Position numbers and translations under genes: made by a program. 64,000 bases of DNA, from assembly GCA_035606235.1 (NCBI GenBank), contig DATNFU010000044.1, forward strand, positions 3,534 through 67,533, given 5' to 3'. Below, one piece after another: positions 1 through 9,269 of the stretch (positions within the stretch are counted from its first letter, which is position 1; each line of letters starts with the position of its first letter). The DNA is from 66-474 sp035606235 (GTDB lineage Bacteria; Pseudomonadota; Gammaproteobacteria; Xanthomonadales; Rhodanobacteraceae). The notes beneath the pieces were generated by a model. The model made no database searches and was not told the DNA's origin. It saw only the letters and a list, made by a program, of their open reading frames with translations.

Positions 1-3000
1 CGCCAGCGGACCGATCGCGATGGTGTTGGCGCCGATCGCCTGCGCATCGCCCAGTGTCGAGTTGGCACGGAAATACGTAATGCCTTCACCCAGGTTGATG
101 CCGGTGATGGCGTCCACCAGCGGCTCGATCTGACCAACGTTCACCGCATCCGTGAGTGCCGTACCGGCAGCCACGTTGGTGATCTGGCGCTCCGCACCCG
201 GGGCACCGACCGACACTTCGCCGGCACTCGTCACCGTAGCCGGGTTGAAATTGGGATCCGAACCGTTGGCACCTTGCAGCGCGCCCGGAGGCAGATAGGT
301 CGGGTTGACGAACAGCGGATTGGTTACCGCCGTCACCGCGCCGACGCCATCGGCAGATGCCGCACCCAAGGCCACGCTGTTGCTGAAGCCTGCGGTGCTG
401 GCGCCATTGCCGATCGCCACACCGTTCATTGCATCAGCGATTGCGCCATTGCCGAATGCGGCGCTGTAAGTGCCGCTGGCGCTGGCCCTGTAGCCGCTGG
501 CCAAGCTGTCCACGCCGCTGGCGCTAGCCCTGTAGCCAAACGCCGAGCTGCCCTTGTAGCTTGCGGACGAGCTGGCGCCGGTTGCTGTCGAATAAGCACC
601 GCTGGCGTTGCTACCGGCACCCGTCGCCGTGGCGAAATTGCCGCTGGCGATGGAACCGTCGCCCAATGCCGTGCTGGCAGCACCGCCGGTAGCCGCGGCG
701 CCGGTGCCGAAGGCGGCATTCAAGAAGCCGCTCGCCACGGAATTATTGCCTACGGCCACGCTGGCTAACCCCGATGCGTTTGCCCCACCACCGATTGCGA
801 CATCACTGCCGCTGTAGGCATTGGCGCCGTTACCGACCGCCACGGATCCGTTGGTTGTAGTGCTGCTGACGCCACCCGCGATGTAGGTGCCGCCCGCGCC
901 CGGGAAGTTGTCTTGCGCCTTGGCGCCATTGCCAATCGCCACCGCGGACGGACCCGTTGCCGAAGCGCCATTGCCGCCGGCAAAGCTGTTGTCGCCGGTC
1001 GCCTGCGCGTTGAAACCCGTCGCGGTGCTGTTGGCACCCGAAGCCAGGCTGTTCTGACCAAGTGCGGTGCTGTTGCCGCCGGTAGCCTGCGCGCCATCGC
1101 CAAAGGCGCTGCTGCTGTAACCGCTCGCCACGCTATTGACGCCGACCGCGGTGCTGTAATCGCCGGTAGCTTGTGCGTTCTCGCCAACAGCCGAAGCGTT
1201 CGAACCCGACGCGTAGGCATTGCTGCCCACCGCCGTGCTGTAGTTGCCCAGCGCGCCAGCGGTGTTGCCGACCGCCGTCGAGTACGCGCCTTGCGCAAAG
1301 GCCGAATAGCCGGAAGCCGTACTGAAATCGCCCGCAGCCTGCGCTTCGGCACCGGCTGCGGTTGAACCCTGGCCGGAAGCCCTGGAATGCGAACCAACCG
1401 CCGTCGCGTTGTAGTTCTGCGCGCTGGCATAGAAGCCCAAGGCGCTGCCGGAGATCGCATACGCATCCGCCGAAGCGTGGAAGCCCACTGCCGTCGAATC
1501 GTCGGCATAGGCGTGCGCACGCGGGCCGATCGCCGAAGCGCCAAAGCCGGTGGAAACGCTATCTTTGCCGAAGGAGCTGCTGTCAATGTTGGTGGCAACA
1601 GCGCGCAGACCGAACGCCACCGAGTAGTTACCGCTGGCATTGCTGGAGGCACCCATCGCAGTGCTCTGCGTACCACTCGCGCTGGCCAGGACGCCCGTTG
1701 CGGTGCTCTCGAAACCGGCAGCATTGCTATAAGCGCCGGTCGCGGTGCTGCCGAGGTTGGTCGCCTGCGCGTTGCGGCCGATGGCGGTGGAGTAATCGCC
1801 GCTGGCCGTGCTGCTGGAACCGAATGCGGAACTGTACAGGCCGCTAGCCGAGGCGTTCACGCCCACGGCCGCACCTTCCACGCCGGTCACGCTGGAGCCG
1901 GAACCGATCGCGATGCCTTGCGTCGCTACAGTCGCGTAACCTGCGCCGTAACCACCTGTGCCTGTTGCCGCCACGCTGGAATTCGCGCCAATCGCGACAC
2001 CGTTGTTGCTGGCGCTGGTGGCGTGGTCGCCAATGGCGGTAGAAGAATTCGCCGTAGAAGAGGCGTAATTGCCCAACGCGATGCTGTTGTTGGCGCCGGT
2101 CGGGCTGCCGACATAGGCATGGTTGCCAATGGCGAGGCTGTTTTGGGAGCCGTACTTGTTGACGCTATAACGCTGTCCGCCCACATATGCCGAGTTGCCA
2201 ATGGCGACACTGTTGTCGCTGTTACCGGCAATGCTTCCCACCCACGCGTTGTTGCCGATCGCGGTGCTGTTGTTGACGCTGCCGACCGCCGTATTGACCG
2301 CGGCATGGTCGCCAAACGCGGAACTGCCCGCGCCATTGGCGACGGAATAACTGCCGGTTGCGGTGCTGAAATTCCCGCGAGCCGAGCTATCGAAGCCGGT
2401 TGCTGTGCTCTGCGTGCCTGACGCGTAGCTGTCTTGCCCCAGCGCCGTAGCATCCGTGTTGAGCGCCGCCGCGCCGTCACCGAATGCCGAGGCCGACACG
2501 CCATAGGCATGCGCGCCGGTGCCGAGTGCCGTGCTGTAATTGCCGTTGGCATAGGCGTTGGCGCCCGCAGCCGTGGCATCGGTGCCATTGACCTTGGCGC
2601 TATCGGTGCCGTCATCCAGGCCATTGGCCTTGAAGTAGTTGTCGGTATGCGTGGCGAGCGTATCCACCGCGTACAACTGCGAACCGTTCACCGCGTCGGT
2701 GCTGGTCGCACTGACTTCGCCCGCGGCGACGTTGGTGATCTGACGCTCGTTGCCGACCGTGCCGACGCTGACCACGCTGGTCGGCGCACCGCCGGCGAAG
2801 TTCTGCGTCTGGCCGTTGATGGTGACGCTCGGCGTTGCGTTGGGTGCAGCCGAGACCGAGCCCGAACCCAATGCCACATCATTGGCATTGGTGGCGATGG
2901 CGCCGGAGCCCAGCGCCACACCGTCGGCCGCCATCGCATTGGCGGTGTCGCCGAATGCGAGCGAACCCGCGGCCGCGGCGCTGGAATCATTGCCCAGCGC

Positions 3001-6000
3001 GACCGAACCCTGGCCGGTGGCGGTGTTGCCTTCGCCTTCCGCGACCGCGCCCTGACCATTGGCGGTGTTGTTGTCACCTATTGCTACCGCGCCAAGGCCC
3101 GTGGCGGTGTTGGGGTCGCCGATCGCGACCGCGCCATTGCCGCTGGCGGTGTTGCCAGCGCCGATCGAAACCGCCTGGCCGCCGGTGGCCGTTGCGGTTT
3201 CACCGATGGCGACCGCGCCGCTGGAGTTGGCGACGGCGTTGTAGCCGATCGCCGTGGCAAAAGTCGCGGAAGCCGAAGCGCCATTGCCTTCGGCGATGCT
3301 GTTGCCGGCCGAAGCCGTAGCGCCATTGCCGAGCGCGACAGAGTAACCACCCAACGCCTTGGCATTGCTGCCGGCCGCCAGGCTGTTGGAGCCGCCGGCG
3401 TTCGCCTTGTAGCCCAGCGCCGTGCTGTCCGTCGAATTGGCCTGAGCGTGATCACCGAAGGCCGAAGCGCTGTTGGCGTTCGCCGAAGCATAGTTGCCGA
3501 TCGCGGCAGCGTTGTTGGCATTGGCCGACGCCGCGTTCACGCTGGCGTGGTTGCCCAGCGCGATCGCGTTGTCGGCGTGATACGAGCCGTAATAGTTGCC
3601 GCTGGCGCTGACGCGCGCGGACGTGCCGATCGCGACCGCATTGTTGGCGCTCGAGTATTCACCCGTCGCGCTGACGCTGGCGGAAGTGCCCTGCGCCATG
3701 CTGTTGTTGGCGTTGACGCCATAACCATTGGCGCTCACCGAAGCGCCGGTGCCCATCGCCGTGCTGTTGATGGCATTGCTGTGGTTGAAGTAGCCACCGC
3801 CACTCGCAGTGACCCCGGCATTGTTGCCGAAGGCATTGCTGCCGCTCACGTCGGAATATCCACCAGCCGTGACGTGCGCGCCCGCGCCGATCGCATTGGC
3901 GTCATTGGCCGAGGTGTAGCCGCCGCTGGCGGATACGAGAGCACCGTCGCCGACGGCTGTGCTGCTTACCGCGCTGGCGGTACCGAAGAAGCCGCCGCTG
4001 GCGGTGACGCCGGCGTTGTTGCCGATCGCCGTGCTGTTGCTGGCGTTGGCCGAAGCGGAGTACTGGCCGCCGGTGGCATTGACATGCGCGCCATTGCCGA
4101 ATGCGGAACCATTGTCTGCGCTTGCACCGCTGTAATCAAAGCCGCCGGTTGCCGTGACATTTGCGCCATTGCCGAATGCCGAGCCATTGTTGGCGCTGCC
4201 CCGGCTGCTGCCGTAATAGCCGTAGCCTGACGCGATGACATTCGCACCGCTGCCGTTGGCCGTGCTGTTGTTGGTGAGAGCGTGCGCGTTGAAGCCCGTC
4301 GCGGTGCTGTCCGTGCCGGTAGCGATACTGTCGGGGCCCAGCGCGGTGCTGTCGGTGCCGCTGGCCAGGGAAGCGAAGCCGAAGGCATTGGATTCGACGC
4401 CATACGCATGCGCGCCCACGCCCGTTGCCGTGGAGTTGGTTTGACTGGCGCGCGAGCCATAACCGAGCGAGGTGCTGTAATTGCCGGTTGCACGGGAGTT
4501 GTCACCCAATGCGGTGGCATCGGTGGCGCTGGCATAGGAATTAACGCCAATCGCGCTGCTGTTGGCACCGCGGGCATTGGCATGGTCGCCCAATGCGGAC
4601 GCGGAGTTGTTGTTGGCGGTGGCGTAGTTGCCGATCGCCACGCTGTTGTCGGCATTCGTGTAAGCGCTCGGGGAAATGCTGGCGTGGTTACCGATGGCAA
4701 TATCATTGTTGGCGCTGCTGAAATCGCTGCCGACCGAAACGTTCGCGCTATTGCCGAGCGCAATACTGTTGCTGGCGCCACTGGAATAGTAGCCCGTTGA
4801 CACGTTGGCGCCGCTGCCGAAGGCAATGCTGTTGTTGGCTGCGGTGGCATCACCCCCAGAAGCGACCCGAGCACCATTGCCTATCGCCGTGCTGCCGCTG
4901 GCGCTGCCGTACTTTTGGGCGGAAACATTGGCGCCAGTGCCGATCGCCGCGCTGTTGCTGACATTGCCGGCATAGGTGTTGACACTGGCGCCATTGCCCA
5001 GCGCCAGCGCGCTATTCGCGCTCGCGCCCGCGAAAAAGCCGCCCGTTGCCGTGACATTGGCGCCGTTGCCCAACGCCGTGCTGTCGCTGGCATTGGCCGA
5101 GCCGTATTGGCCACCGTTGGCATGGACACCGGCATTGCTGCCAAGCGCGGTGCTGTTGGTTGCGCTGCCGGAGCTGGAGCCGTAAAGGTTGTACTGGCCG
5201 CTGGCGCCGATGCTGGCATTGGCACCGAAGGCGCTGCTGTTATCCACATTGCCATAGGCGCCGGCGCTGACATTGCTGCCAAAACCGGTTGCGGTGCTGC
5301 GATAACCGGAGGCCGTGCTGTTCTGGCCCAGCGCAGTGCTGTCGTTGCCGGTCGCGCGCGCGTTGTCGCCGAAAGCGGACGAACTGGTGCCGGAAGCGTA
5401 AGCGTTCGGACCCGCGGCAACGGAATCCGTACCGGATGCGACGGAGTAATCGCCGCCCGTGCCGTTGGCTTTGAAGTAGTTGTCGGTCTGCGTCGCCAGC
5501 AGATCCACCGCGTACAACTGCGATCCATTCACCGCGTCGGTGCTGGTCGCGCTGAGTTGACCGGCGGCGACATTGGTGATCTGACGCTCATTGCCGACCG
5601 TGCCCACGCTGACCACGCCGATGGGTGCACCGCCCGCGAAGTTCTGGGTCTGGCCGTTAATGGTCGCGCTGGACGTTGCCACCGCGGCTGCGTCAACCGC
5701 GCCCGAACCCAAGGCCACGCTGTTGGCGAAGCCGGCCGTGTTGGCGTCATTGCCGATCGCTACGCTGGCTGTACCCGAAGCGTTGGCGAAATTGCCGACT
5801 GCGACCCCATCAGTGCCGGCGGCATTGGCGCGATTGCCGAGAGCAGCGCTATCCGCGCCGCCCGCATTGGCCAAATAACCGACCGCGAGAGCTCCAGCGG
5901 CGGTTGCGCCGGTAGCCGCGCCATTGCCGATCGCGGTGCTGGCGAAGCCGCTGGCGTGCGCGCGATCGCCCCACGCGTTGCTGGCATAACCTTGCGCATA

Positions 6001-7794
6001 AGCATTATTGCCGAATGCAGTAGAGAAATTGGTGGAAGCGTGCGCGCCGTCCCCGAACGCGGCCGACTGCGAGCCATTGGCCTGCGCAGCCTCGCCGACC
6101 GCCGTGCTGTTGACGCCGGTCGCACTGGCATGGCTACCACCCGCGAAGCTGTTGGTGCCCGAAGCTGCGCTGAGATAACCGAGCGCAGTGGCGCCGACCG
6201 CCGTCGCGTCTGCGGAGTTGCCCAAAGCAGAGGTTGACACCCCGTAAGCGTGTGCGGCGACACCGAGCGCAAGGGCGCCGCCCGAAGCGCTGGCCGTGAC
6301 GGCCTTGGCGCCGGAGCCGATGGCGACGTTGGCCGCACCGTTGGCGACCGTATTGGTGCCGAGGGCGACAGCGTCGTTGAAGGTTGAGTTGGCGTTGTAA
6401 CCGATCGCGACCTGGTGGACTCCGGTTCCCCCGGCCACCGACTTCTGGCCGATGGCGATGGCGGCGCCGCCGGAAGCGGTGGAGTTGAAGCCGCCGGCGA
6501 AGCTGTTGTAGCCGCTGGCGACCGCATCATCACCCAACGCGGTGCTGTAGTTTCCGCTCGCATTGGAACGGTTGCCGAAGGCGGAGCTGCTGCCGCCGCC
6601 CGCGCTGGCATATGAGCCGAACGCCGAGCTGTTGGCGCCCGCTGCGCTGGACAACACGCCGATCGCATTGCTTTCGCGGCCTGCGGCATTGGCCTTGTCA
6701 CCGGCTGCGACGCTGTAATCGCCATTGGCGCTGGCGTTGTAGCCGATTGCGGCGGAGCTGATGCCGCTGGTGTGCGCATCAATGCCCACCGCCGTGCTCC
6801 GGAGGCCGGAGGCCGCGGTGTTTTGACCCAGCGCTGTGGCATCCGTGTTGGTCGCCTGTGCGTTGTCGCCAAAAGCGCTGCTGCTGATGCCGGAAGCCAC
6901 TGAGTTGTAACCGAACGCGCTGCTGTCGGCGCCGGAAGCATTGGCTTTCGGGCCTGCGGCGGTCGCATCGGCGCCGCCGGCGGAGGCGTAATCGCCGCCC
7001 ACGCCATTGGCCTTGAAGTAATCGGTGGTGGTGCCGACCAGCGTGGTTACCTGGCCGAGGTTGACGGCATCGGTGGGGTTAACGCCGGCCGCGACATTGG
7101 TGATGCGACGCTCATTGCCTACGCTGCCCACCGAAACGGTATTGGCCGCGCTCACCACCGAGTTGGCGCCGAGCGCCACGCTGTTGGCGAAGCCGCCGTC
7201 CGATGCCGAAAGTCCCAGAGCAACGCCCCCGGTACCGGTGGCCGAAGCCTGCTGGCCGATTGCGGTGGATTCCAAACCGCTGGCCACACTGTGCGTGCCC
7301 ACGGCGACGGTAAACTGATTGCTGGCGACCGCGCTATAGCCCACCGCCACCGCCGAGGTGTTGGAGGCCGCAGCCTTGTCGCCGAGCGCGGTGGAGTAGT
7401 TGCCGGATGCTGCGGCGAAACTGCCGAACGCCGAGGAATGGGTGCCGCTCGCGGAGGACTTGTAACCCACCGCGCTGTCATCTAGGCCACCTGCGTAGGC
7501 GTTGACGCCGAGCGCGGTGCTGTAGGCCCCGGCAGCGTTGGCTCCAGTGCCGCAACCCAGCGCATCGTTGCCTCCGGCCAGCGCGCCGGTGCAGTTGATC
7601 TGCCCCGCAAACGCCATCGGCGCCGCGATCGCCAATATCACCGCCAGCGCAAGCTGCGCCAGGCGCGTGCCTGCGAATCGACCCGTTCCTGCGGCAGAGG
7701 CGGACCCGACGCTCTTGGACGTCGCAAGCTCGGAGGCCACCACCACTTGGTTGAGGGACTTGTTCCAAACCAGACTATAGATTTTCTTGTTCAT
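1..7794 (-). CDS. Giant YadA-like trimeric autotransporter adhesin (3' end off the left edge)
   Basis: A single minus-strand frame runs without a stop from ATG 7794 to base 1, 2598 codons in the window, and is still open. Residues 1-63 form an extended type V signal peptide: an ESPR-like start (MNKKIYSLVWNKSL), a basic stretch, a hydrophobic core and an AFA cleavage site. The mature part is almost entirely 14-16-residue left-handed beta-roll YadA head repeats of the form SxAxGxxAxAxGxxSTALG, with many NSVAIGN units. Four neck/stalk modules (GNERQITNVAAG...DAVNGSQLY) interrupt the heads near residues 218-264, 724-778, 1671-1725 and 2525-2578. The family (type Vc secretion) forms surface trimers for adhesion or autoaggregation through a C-terminal beta-barrel anchor, which must lie to the left of the window. 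A weak GAGAG precedes the start. The ligand is unknown. The family call is strong; total length and integrity are not visible. Confidence 0.93.
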   Translation of the reverse strand, partial: MNKKIYSLVWNKSLNQVVVASELATSKSVGSASAAGTGRFAGTRLAQLALAVILAIAAPMAFAGQINCTGALAGGNDALGCGTGANAAGAYSTALGVNAYAGGLDDSAVGYKSSASGTHSSAFGSFAAASGNYSTALGDKAAASNTSAVAVGYSAVASNQFTVAVGTHSVASGLESTAIGQQASATGTGGVALGLSASDGGFANSVALGANSVVSAANTVSVGSVGNERRITNVAAGVNPTDAVNLGQVTTLVGTTTDYFKANGVGGDYASAGGADATAAGPKANASGADSSAFGYNSVASGISSSAFGDNAQATNTDATALGQNTAASGLRSTAVGIDAHTSGISSAAIGYNASANGDYSVAAGDKANAAGRESNAIGVLSSAAGANSSAFGSYASAGGGSSSAFGNRSNASGNYSTALGDDAVASGYNSFAGGFNSTASGGAAIAIGQKSVAGGTGVHQVAIGYNANSTFNDAVALGTNTVANGAANVAIGSGAKAVTASASGGALALGVAAHAYGVSTSALGNSADATAVGATALGYLSAASGTNSFAGGSHASATGVNSTAVGEAAQANGSQSAAFGDGAHASTNFSTAFGNNAYAQGYASNAWGDRAHASGFASTAIGNGAATGATAAGALAVGYLANAGGADSAALGNRANAAGTDGVAVGNFANASGTASVAIGNDANTAGFANSVALGSGAVDAAAVATSSATINGQTQNFAGGAPIGVVSVGTVGNERQITNVAAGQLSATSTDAVNGSQLYAVDLLATQTDNYFKANGTGGDYSVASGTDSVAAGPNAYASGTSSSAFGDNARATGNDSTALGQNSTASGYRSTATGFGSNVSAGAYGNVDNSSAFGANASIGASGQYNLYGSSSGSATNSTALGSNAGVHANGGQYGSANASDSTALGNGANVTATGGFFAGASANSALALGNGASVNTYAGNVSNSAAIGTGANVSAQKYGSASGSTAIGNGARVASGGDATAANNSIAFGSGANVSTGYYSSGASNSIALGNSANVSVGSDFSSANNDIAIGNHASISPSAYTNADNSVAIGNYATANNNSASALGDHANARGANSSAIGVNSYASATDATALGDNSRATGNYSTSLGYGSRASQTNSTATGVGAHAYGVESNAFGFASLASGTDSTALGPDSIATGTDSTATGFNAHALTNNSTANGSGANVIASGYGYYGSSRGSANNGSAFGNGANVTATGGFDYSGASADNGSAFGNGAHVNATGGQYSASANASNSTAIGNNAGVTASGGFFGTASAVSSTAVGDGALVSASGGYTSANDANAIGAGAHVTAGGYSDVSGSNAFGNNAGVTASGGGYFNHSNAINSTAMGTGASVSANGYGVNANNSMAQGTSASVSATGEYSSANNAVAIGTSARVSASGNYYGSYHADNAIALGNHASVNAASANANNAAAIGNYASANANSASAFGDHAQANSTDSTALGYKANAGGSNSLAAGSNAKALGGYSVALGNGATASAGNSIAEGNGASASATFATAIGYNAVANSSGAVAIGETATATGGQAVSIGAGNTASGNGAVAIGDPNTATGLGAVAIGDNNTANGQGAVAEGEGNTATGQGSVALGNDSSAAAAGSLAFGDTANAMAADGVALGSGAIATNANDVALGSGSVSAAPNATPSVTINGQTQNFAGGAPTSVVSVGTVGNERQITNVAAGEVSATSTDAVNGSQLYAVDTLATHTDNYFKANGLDDGTDSAKVNGTDATAAGANAYANGNYSTALGTGAHAYGVSASAFGDGAAALNTDATALGQDSYASGTQSTATGFDSSARGNFSTATGSYSVANGAGSSAFGDHAAVNTAVGSVNNSTAIGNNAWVGSIAGNSDNSVAIGNSAYVGGQRYSVNKYGSQNSLAIGNHAYVGSPTGANNSIALGNYASSTANSSTAIGDHATSASNNGVAIGANSSVAATGTGGYGAGYATVATQGIAIGSGSSVTGVEGAAVGVNASASGLYSSAFGSSSTASGDYSTAIGRNAQATNLGSTATGAYSNAAGFESTATGVLASASGTQSTAMGASSNASGNYSVAFGLRAVATNIDSSSFGKDSVSTGFGASAIGPRAHAYADDSTAVGFHASADAYAISGSALGFYASAQNYNATAVGSHSRASGQGSTAAGAEAQAAGDFSTASGYSAFAQGAYSTAVGNTAGALGNYSTAVGSNAYASGSNASAVGENAQATGDYSTAVGVNSVASGYSSSAFGDGAQATGGNSTALGQNSLASGANSTATGFNAQATGDNSFAGGNGASATGPSAVAIGNGAKAQDNFPGAGGTYIAGGVSSTTTNGSVAVGNGANAYSGSDVAIGGGANASGLASVAVGNNSVASGFLNAAFGTGAAATGGAASTALGDGSIASGNFATATGAGSNASGAYSTATGASSSASYKGSSAFGYRASASGVDSLASGYRASASGTYSAAFGNGAIADAMNGVAIGNGASTAGFSNSVALGAASADGVGAVTAVTNPLFVNPTYLPPGALQGANGSDPNFNPATVTSAGEVSVGAPGAERQITNVAAGTALTDAVNVGQIEPLVDAITGINLGEGITYFRANSTLGDAQAIGANTIAIGPLA
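61..222 (-). repeat. Adhesin neck/stalk module 4
   Basis: A divergent neck: VSVGAPGAERQITNVAAG, LTDAVNVGQIEPLVDAI, then ITYFRANS. After it the head-like pattern (ANTIAIGPLA) resumes up to base 1, so another head segment continues outside the window. Confidence 0.7.
2621..2785 (-). repeat. Adhesin neck/stalk module 3
   Basis: Near-copy of the module at 5461-5625: NGQTQNFAGGAP, GNERQITNVAAG, STDAVNGSQLYAVD, DNYFKANG. Differences are a handful of residues (EVSATS for QLSATS, TLATHT for LLATQT). Confidence 0.8.
5461..5625 (-). repeat. Adhesin neck/stalk module 2
   Basis: Encodes VGTVGNERQITNVAAG, STDAVNGSQLYAVD and DNYFKANG. It is nearly identical in protein and DNA to module 3 at 2621-2785, including the preceding NGQTQNFAGGAP, which suggests an internal duplication of a head-plus-neck block. 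Confidence 0.8.
7003..7142 (-). repeat. Adhesin neck/stalk module 1
   Basis: Encodes VSVGSVGNERRITNVAAG, then DAVNLGQV and DYFKANG. This is the first of four related neck modules in the adhesin, slightly shorter than modules 2 and 3. In this family such modules join the beta-roll head to coiled-coil stalk. Confidence 0.8.
7606..7794 (-). other. ESPR-containing signal peptide of the adhesin
   Basis: Residues 1-63 of the adhesin. The N-terminal MNKKIYSLVWNKSLNQ followed by VVASELA matches the extended signal peptide region typical of large type V autotransporters. It is followed by a basic linker (RFAGTR), a hydrophobic core (LALAVILAIA) and a likely signal peptidase site after AFA. This fixes the true start of the gene at 7794. 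Confidence 0.85.
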
Positions 7795-8196
7795 GATCTG
7801 CTCTCGATGAAATTGGACAGCTCGCGGGAATGCGAAAAATTCTGTGGATTACGGATGCGACAAAGCCCACGCGGGCGGATGGCCTGCGCGGGCGGAAATT
7901 CGAAGGACGGTGATGCGAAACGACGGCTTGCAGCCGCTCGTGCAAACTTTTTCTTGATGCATCAGACCCCCCTGAGCCTGTTGCAAACCCCTGTAAACGA
8001 GCCCCGTCGGGCCCTTGCGTGACGCGCAATCAAGCGATCGCAGCGTCCCCTCGCGGCGCAGCCTCCCTGCTGCACACCTACTTAACCGCAGGGGACGAGC
8101 GTAGCAAGAAAGTGACGGGGTTCACAACACTGCATTGCAACATTTGGCAAAGGCGCGTCCGGCTTGGGTTTGCACGGCAGTGCAGGCAAAAACTGT
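7795..8196. other. Leader region of the adhesin gene
   Basis: About 400 bases without a credible gene between the adhesin start and the REP cluster. It must hold the adhesin promoter and 5' UTR (minus strand). No -35/-10 pair or operator could be assigned with confidence by eye. Confidence 0.4.
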
Positions 8197-8363
8197 ATCG
8201 CCTGCAAGCAGGCTCCTACGCAAGCAGGCCCCTGCGAGGGCGAGGGTCTGGTCGCCTGCACGCAGGCTCCTACCGAGCTTTTGTAGGTAGCGAGCCTGCT
8301 CGCGACCAGGATTGCGGAATCAAGAAACGCGGCGACGCCGGTCGCGCGCAGGCGCGCTCCTAC
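8197..8363. repeat. Cluster of four REP-like palindromes
   Basis: Four copies of a short palindromic element of the kind TCGCCTGCAAGCAGGCTCC or its reverse lie at about 8197-8219, 8250-8273, 8282-8308 and 8341-8363. The last one contains the TAG stop of tatD. Core palindromes (CGCGCAGGCGCG, CCTGCAAGCAGG) followed by GGAGC/CTCCTAC are the hallmark of REP sequences mobilised by RAYT transposases, and a RAYT gene lies 3.5 kb away. Confidence 0.8.
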
Positions 8364-9154
8364 GAGAGCGGAAACCCGAAAAACGCGCGGGCATTGGTGC
8401 TGGTCTGCGCGGCCACGGCTTCCACGGTTTGGCCGCGGTCGCGCGCGACTTCCGCGCAGATGTGCGCCAGGTACATCGGTTCGTTGCGGCGATGGCTGGG
8501 CTGCGGACGCACCGTGCGCGGCAACAAATATGGTGCGTCGGTTTCCAGCAGCAGACGGTCTGCCGGGATGTCACGCACCAGCTCGCGCAGATGGGTGCCG
8601 CGGCGCTCATCGCAAATCCAGCCGGTGATGCCGATGTGGCAATCCAGATCCAGATAGTCGAACAAGGCCTTGCGGGTATCGGTGAAGCAATGCACCACCG
8701 CGTTGGGCACGCGATCGCGCGCGGCTTTCAGCAGCGACAGGAAATCTTCATGTGCGTCGCGCTGGTGCAGGAACAACGGCTGGTGGTTCTCCACCGCTAT
8801 TTGCAACTGCTTTTCGAACGCAGCGAGTTGCGCCGCGCGCGGCGAATAGTTGCGGTGATAATCCAGCCCGGTTTCCCCCAGCGCCTTCACTTGTGGTTCG
8901 CGGATCAGCGCCCGCAGCAGCGCGTCGGTCTCCGCATCGTAATCGCTCGCGTGGTGCGGATGCACGCCGGCGGTGGCGAACAGCACGCCCGGATGCGCGC
9001 ACGCCAGTTGCCGCGCGTGCTCACTGCCTTCCCTGGATGCGCCGGTCACGACCATCTGCGCAATGCCGTGTTCCCGCGCGCGCGCGAGCACCGCATCGAA
9101 ATCGTGGCGGAAGGATTCATGGGTGAGGTTGGCGCCGATGTCGATGAGGTGCAT
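8360..9154 (-). CDS. tatD: TatD family Mg-dependent deoxyribonuclease
   Basis: A 264-residue TIM-barrel metal hydrolase of the size of E. coli TatD (260). Metal-site motifs are in order: LIDIGANLTH at the N-terminus (the TatD-clade variant of DxHxH), AGVHPHHA, GETGLDYH, PLFLHQRDAH, VVHCFTD and ETDAPYLLP followed by RRNEPMYL. The family has 3'-5' exonuclease activity acting on DNA and RNA in the cytoplasm. Start chosen at ATG 9154 because MHLIDIGAN aligns with family N-termini; longer in-frame starts would run into the REP pair at 9182-9261. It is divergent from hrpB across 115 bases. Its stop codon is provided by a REP sequence. Confidence 0.93.
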   Translation of the reverse strand: MHLIDIGANLTHESFRHDFDAVLARAREHGIAQMVVTGASREGSEHARQLACAHPGVLFATAGVHPHHASDYDAETDALLRALIREPQVKALGETGLDYHRNYSPRAAQLAAFEKQLQIAVENHQPLFLHQRDAHEDFLSLLKAARDRVPNAVVHCFTDTRKALFDYLDLDCHIGITGWICDERRGTHLRELVRDIPADRLLLETDAPYLLPRTVRPQPSHRRNEPMYLAHICAEVARDRGQTVEAVAAQTSTNARAFFGFPLS

Positions 9155-9181
9155 GAGCCGATTGTAGGAGAGCGGGTTATC

Positions 9182-9261
9182 TGTAGGAGCGCGCCTGCGC
9201 GCGACCACGGCGCCATTGGCCATGAATGGCAATGCCTGTCGCGCGCAGGCGCACTCCTACA
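9182..9261. repeat. REPIN (inverted REP pair) between tatD and hrpB
   Basis: Two REP copies face each other: TGTAGGAGCGCGCCTGCGCG at 9182 and its reverse, ending in CGCACTCCTACA at 9261. They are separated by an imperfect palindrome (GCCATTGGC/GCCATGAATGGC). The pair fills nearly all of the divergent spacer between tatD (start 9154) and hrpB (start 9270). Confidence 0.85.
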
Positions 9262-9269
9262 ATGGCGCG

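Noticed and set aside
1387..6237. Long plus-strand open frames (1387-2421, 2434-4230, 4915-6237) opposite the adhesin.
   Set aside because: They are antisense shadows of the repetitive adhesin DNA: Arg/Ala/Gly-rich low-complexity translations with no domain, while the minus frame reads as clean YadA repeats.
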